From NCBI GenBank assembly GCA_009667805.1, contig CM019066.1, forward strand, positions 6,448,001 through 6,512,000: a stretch of DNA of 64,000 nucleotides, written 5' to 3'. Of the stretch, positions 60,031 through 64,000 are shown in pieces (position 1 is the stretch's first letter; every line of letters starts with the position of its first letter). The DNA is from Leptobrachium leishanense. Its lineage: Eukaryota > Chordata > Amphibia > Anura > Megophryidae. The notes below the pieces were generated by a model. That model was given only the letters and a program-made list of their open reading frames with translations, searched no databases and was not told the origin of the DNA. The translations under genes and the position numbers were made by a program.

Positions 60031-60227
60031 AGGAAGACAGAGTTGGCCGCACTCAGGTAAAAGATAATAAATAAACTTTTATTAAATCTATATTAAACAC
60101 ATTGGATGTTTCGACTGTCACTGAACCTCAATAACAGCTGACATGTTGGTCTGATGCTTTTAATATAGAGTTAAATAAAGTTTTTTCATTTTTTTACTTG
60201 AGTGCGGCCAACTCTGTCTTCCTTATA
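60031..60227. repeat. Foldback with GAGTGCGGCC arm tips around a CGAAACATCC core
   Basis: GAAGACAGAGTTGGCCGCACTC faces GAGTGCGGCCAACTCTGTCTTC. It is a relative of 19759-19936. The centre (complement of 60096-60110) carries AGTCGAAACATCC. Confidence 0.75.
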
Positions 60228-61499
60228 TATGGGGGCCGATGCACTGAAAGCTCTATCACCTCCTTAGATCTAGCGCTCATATAAATGAGTGTTAGCGCTA
60301 GGTTAATTGAGGTGATAGCGTTACGGCCATATCACCTCTCCATCACTAACAGGTTAAAAAATCCATTAGCGAATCGGTTTTGCTCTCCTATGCTTAACAT
60401 GGGGAGCACAAAGTGTAAGCAGAGAGTAATTAGTGTTAAGATCACAAGGTACTAACGCTAATTACAAAGAGCTGTCGCTAACTCAAAACGTTTGCTACAG
60501 CTCAGAGCTTCTGCAGAATCAGTTAGCAGCAGCTGTAACCCCCCCAAAATATCAAATACTCACCTCTCATCCTGCGGTGAGAACTGTGGTCTGATCCGCC
60601 ACTTTTGGCTGCCGGGAGCAGAGTGAGACTGGAAACAAATAGTCCCCAGTCTTCCTCTGTGATCACTCTGGGCAGGTGCAGAATTTCCCATTTAGGGTCC
60701 CCATTTTTGCGCTCGCTAAGGAATAGTGCTCTCTGTTTGTACAGCTGTCCTTCATTGGAAGAAAGTAAATCAATTTAATATGATGAACAATGTGTATATA
60801 ATATAATGATCCACCACGTGTATTGATGCCTACTGATAACGATGCTCAGAATATAATTACCAGCAGTCCTTTGTAACTCTGTAACTACATGGATACACGA
60901 GCCGCTGCACGTCACTGTACTAGCTGCCATATTTATCTTGCTCTCAGTAAAAGCGCTGAATTATCTGTATACACTGTATTGATATTTTCATCCCTTAATA
61001 GAATATTGATTTGCCTCAATGTTGCCCTGTGGAATTTCTAGTCAAGAGTCCTTCATCACAGTCCTCGGGCTCCGTGACGTTCTCGCTTCAAGCATAATGA
61101 AATTATTTATCTAAATATGGTGGGTTAAGAGGGGTTTGTTTTCACAAGTATGTCCATTTTTAAACTTAATGGCTTGATAAATGGCGCGTTAAATACTTCA
61201 TCACACAACAATGCCGAGCGTCAAGGCAAGGAGAAAAAAGTTACTGAAGTGGCACAGTTTGAGAGCTGATGTCTTTGTGTGTGAGTTACTAGCTATGTGT
61301 ATGTATAAATAACTATAACAAGTTGTGTGTGTGTTTTTTTTTCCATGCAGGTGTGGCTATCTAGTTGTGTGTAATAATTATGTATAGGTGTATCTAGCTT
61401 ATTTAAAAAAATAAAGTAAAGGGCGACAGTAGCAATGCAAGTTGGATACTGTGCAAACAATGAATCACACGGCAACATAACAAATAATAGTATATGTCT
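60228..61499. other. Intronic sequence, nothing recognised
   Basis: Several AGCGCTA/TAGCGCT blocks in 60270-60530 suggest an old inverted repeat, but no clear ends are seen. No gene. Confidence 0.4.
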
Positions 61500-61747
61500 A
61501 CTGTGCTAAGACACCCTTGGAAAGTACACTACGCGTTTCGCCCAGCAATAGGGGCTTTCTCAAGAGTGACTGTCCTTCGCAAGACGTTCGAGGATATATA
61601 TAGCCCAGAGATTTAACCCTTTATAAACATTCTTGGGCACATCAATTAAGAGATTAGGAAACCTAACACTCAAAGGCACATACTACTAATCCAAGTAATT
61701 TAATACTATTAATCAGAATCCAATAAAAAAATAATAATAATGATGAG
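61500..61747 (-). repeat. Penelope-like end with CGAAACGCG motif
   Basis: On the minus strand CTTGAGAAAGCCCC, a loop, GGGCGAAACGCGTAGTG (61563-61529). This is a very common end motif of frog repeats. The rest up to the hAT-like element is AT-rich. Confidence 0.5.
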
Positions 61748-62839
61748 CAGGGCTCGAGTCGCGCGGGAACAGCATTCCCGCACTTCTCCTGCAGCGGGAA
61801 CCGCATTCCGCTAGCAGCTCCCTCGACTGGCACGTGTTCCCCGAGCGCTTCCCGCCTGCTCCTTCGCGCAGCCGTCGTCTTCAGCCTTGTGAAGGCTGTG
61901 ACGCGGCCTACTGCCGAGATCTTGCGAGTTCTCGTCACATCCTTCACATCAGAAGAAGCCGGCGGCAGCGTACAGGAGCTCGGAGGACCACGCGGGAGGA
62001 GATCTGTCTGTCTGGGTAAGTATAATCCTGGGCTCTGCTGGTATACAAATTATGGCTCTGGCTGGTATATATATTCTGGGCTCTGCTGGTATATACATTC
62101 TGGGCTTTACTGGTATACAAATTATGGGCTGTGCTGGTATATACATTCTGGGCTCTGCTGGTATACAAATTATGGGCTCTGCTGGTATAAAAATTATGGG
62201 CTCTGCTGGTATACAAATTATGGGCTCTGCTGGTATACAAATTATGGGCTCTGCTGGTATACAAATTATGGGCTCTGCTGGTACATACATTGTGGGCTCT
62301 GCTGGTATATAAATGATGGGGTCTGCTGGTATATAACATTCTGGAGTCTGCTGGTATATAACATTCTGGAGTCTGTCTGGTATATAAAATTCTGGGCTCT
62401 GCTGGTATATAAATGATGGGGTCTGCTGGTATATAAAATTCTGGGGTCTGTCTGGGTATATAAAATACTGGGGTCTGTCTGGTATATACAATTCTGGGGT
62501 CTGCTGGTATATAAATGATGGGGTCTGCTGGTATATAAATGATGGGGTCTGTCTGGTATATAAAATTCTGGGGTCTGCTGGTACATGTAACTCTGGGGTC
62601 TGCTTGTTATATACAATTCTGGAGTCTGCTTGCTATATACAATTCTGGGGTCTGCTTGTCATATACAATTCTGGTGTCTGTGCTGGATATATATATAATT
62701 CTGAGGGGTCTATGCCTGGTTACACATGATTCTTGGGGGGGGGGGTGGGTGTATATGTACATCCTTTTTTTTCAGGTAATGGGGGTTGTGGAATTCTTGG
62801 GTGAGTTCCCTCACTTTTTCCCCCAGGACTTGACCCCTG
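61748..62839 (+). mobile_element. hAT-like element, same family as 16680-18076, with its own minisatellite
   Basis: Ends CAGGGCTCGAGTCGCGCGGG and GACTTGACCCCTG, and the tail AGGTAATGGGGGTTGTGG, match the element at 16680-18076. The head is GC-rich but diverged after 70 bases. No convincing 8-bp duplication remains (ATGATGAG against AGGAGCAA). Confidence 0.78.
62020..62690. repeat. Minisatellite, ~23-27 bp units (CTGCTGGTATATAAATTCTG type)
   Basis: About 25 units of GGGCTCTGCTGGTATACAAA-TTATG grading into GGGGTCTGCTGGTATATAAA-TTCTG. The second half shares the TTCTGGGG-TCTG core with the 17575-17800 array. Confidence 0.92.
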
Positions 62840-62959
62840 AGGAGCAATAAAAAAAATATACTCTTGATATTAAATTAACTCAAAATCCATGGTTTGCAAC
62901 CCCCCCCCCGGCATTGTTTTCTATTTTATTGCAATACAACCTGGAATTAAAAAGGATTT

Positions 62960-63455
62960 TTTTTTGGATTACATGTATTGGACGTACAAAATAGTCGCAA
63001 AGTGAAATTAGGAAGAAACCTTGGTTTTAAAAAATGATAAATCAAAAACGGAGAAATGGTGCATGCGTATGTAATCGCCCTTTTTGCTATGAAGTCCCTA
63101 AATAAGTTCTGAAGCAGCCAGTTATCTTCAGAAGTCACATAATTAGTTAAAGTCCACTTGTGTGCAATCTATCTATGTGTCACGTGATCTGTCACATGAT
63201 CTTGGTATATACACATCTGTTTTGAGTCTACAACAACAACACTGAGCAAGGGGCACCACCATGCAAGCAGCACCATGAAGACCAAGGAGCTCTCCAAATA
63301 GGTCAGGGACAAAGTTGTGGAGAAGTACAGATCAGGGTTGGGTCATAACAAAATTTTCGAAAATCCGAAACTTTGATCATCCCACGGAGCACCATAAAAT
63401 CCATTATTTTAAAACATGGAAATAATATGGCACAACAATAAACCTGTCTGTGTTA
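62960..63455 (+). pseudogene. Tc1 element 5' fragment with start of transposase
   Basis: Sequence from about 62960 (AGAAGTCACATAATTAGTTA then GTGTGCAATCTA) is the 5' region of a common fish/frog Tc1. The transposase begins at ATG 63275 (MKTKELSK) and has a TAG at codon 9 (63299-63301), then VRDKVVEKYRSGLG and a decayed helix-turn-helix. The remainder of the element is absent. It is too broken to leave a long ORF. Confidence 0.8.
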
Positions 63456-63809
63456 TGTTCTATGGGATGTCCATGGCTGCTCTTAAGTTTGCTGTTGCTC
63501 TGTGCTTTATGAAGAGAGAACATGTGTGAGAGGTTTATAATGAACACTGCACCTCAAGAGAGCCTGACTCTTGGATGTAGACGGCATTCCACATATACCA
63601 GTCTCAGATGGTGGATTTAATGGTTGGGAAGTTGGGTTCTGAAACTCTGCATAGACTGTACAGTTGGTGTATAAACCAGTTGAGATGCCTGCCACATCGA
63701 AACCAATGCGTTGTGCCCTTTGTGATTTTTTTTCATTAGTTGATGGTGCCTGTTGTATCTCAGCCACGTGATTGGCTGACAGCATCCTGCTTTTTTTTCG
63801 TTGTTGTAG
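63456..63809. other. Intronic sequence before the last exon, nothing recognised
   Basis: No repeat ends found; it ends in the T-rich acceptor TTGTTGTAG. Confidence 0.4.
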
Positions 63810-64000
63810 ATTTAACCATCTTCACAGTGCGGTGATCAGAACATTTCTCCTCATCCAGCACTATTCGTCCGGGATGATGGCGGTGTGTGGTCTTTCACAG
63901 ATGAAGAATCATACGTCAGTCGAAACCCTGGAGATCATACAGAACCTTCTGAATTCTTCCAAGCAGTGCTCAAGTGGACACGGGATTATGGTACTGCTGC
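63810..64000 (+). CDS. greb1/greb1l: GREB1-family gene, internal exon (fifth in window, runs off the end)
   Basis: The acceptor TTGTTGTAG is followed by the base completing the Arg codon split from the previous exon. It reads LHSAVIRTFLLIQHYSS, GLSQMKNHTSVETLEII and QNLLNSSKQC, and it is still open at the window edge (GHGIMVLL). This is among the most conserved stretches of GREB1/GREB1L. With the four upstream exons it gives 900 coding bases in the window without a stop or gap. Confidence 0.94.

Overview
This window looks like a piece of a large, repeat-rich vertebrate genome, most likely an anuran amphibian. The only host gene is a chain of five plus-strand coding exons (21676-21873, 27917-28097, 37405-37597, 54384-54520, 63810 to beyond the window) with introns of 6.0, 9.3, 16.8 and 9.3 kb. 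All exon junctions are phase-compatible and the translation matches the conserved part of GREB1/GREB1L. The rest is transposable elements and tandem repeats. The frog assignment is an inference from the repeat mix (CR1 and L2 LINEs, many Tc1 elements, hAT- and piggyBac-type MITEs, Penelope-like foldbacks); nothing in the window proves the species.

Layout. 1-12354: a Ty3/Gypsy LTR retrotransposon, with the 5' LTR cut by the window edge, an intact PNMA-like gag, a well-formed -1 frameshift site, protease, RT/RNase H and integrase. Pol is broken by single-base indels and split by a 4-kb CR1 LINE (about 5412-9391). 12355-21675: foldback and MITE material, a 5'-truncated L2-type LINE, a hAT-like element carrying two minisatellites (16680-18076) and a Tc1 relic. 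21676-37597: GREB1-family exons 1-3 of the window, separated by TTAA-flanked elements, a telomere-like repeat array inside an inverted-repeat element (24917-25937), two 1.6-kb Tc1 elements, a tRNA-type SINE inside a foldback and a 1.1-kb near-palindrome. 37598-54383: a minisatellite locus (41785-47450) hit by two Tc1s, a hAT and a CR1 fragment, followed by a 5.0-kb hAT element (47838-52844) that is almost 90 percent minisatellite. 54384-64000: exon 4, a 3.8-kb polypyrimidine array, another hAT-like minisatellite element (61748-62839), a Tc1 5' fragment and exon 5.

The most unusual theme is architectural. Several non-autonomous elements with hAT-like ends (8-bp target duplications where they can be read) share one layout: terminal inverted repeat, often a GC-rich palindrome, then a private tandem array, a short tail and the other terminal repeat. 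Two of these families with different termini carry clearly related minisatellite units. The best single molecular signal is the gag-pol junction of the Gypsy element: a G GGA AAC heptamer in the correct frame, a 6-nt spacer and a GC stem.

Apart from the GREB1-family exons and the Gypsy gag, no open frame here looks like a functional gene. The very long open frames at 48.1-52.6 kb and 55.2-59.2 kb are products of tandem repeats that lack stop triplets.
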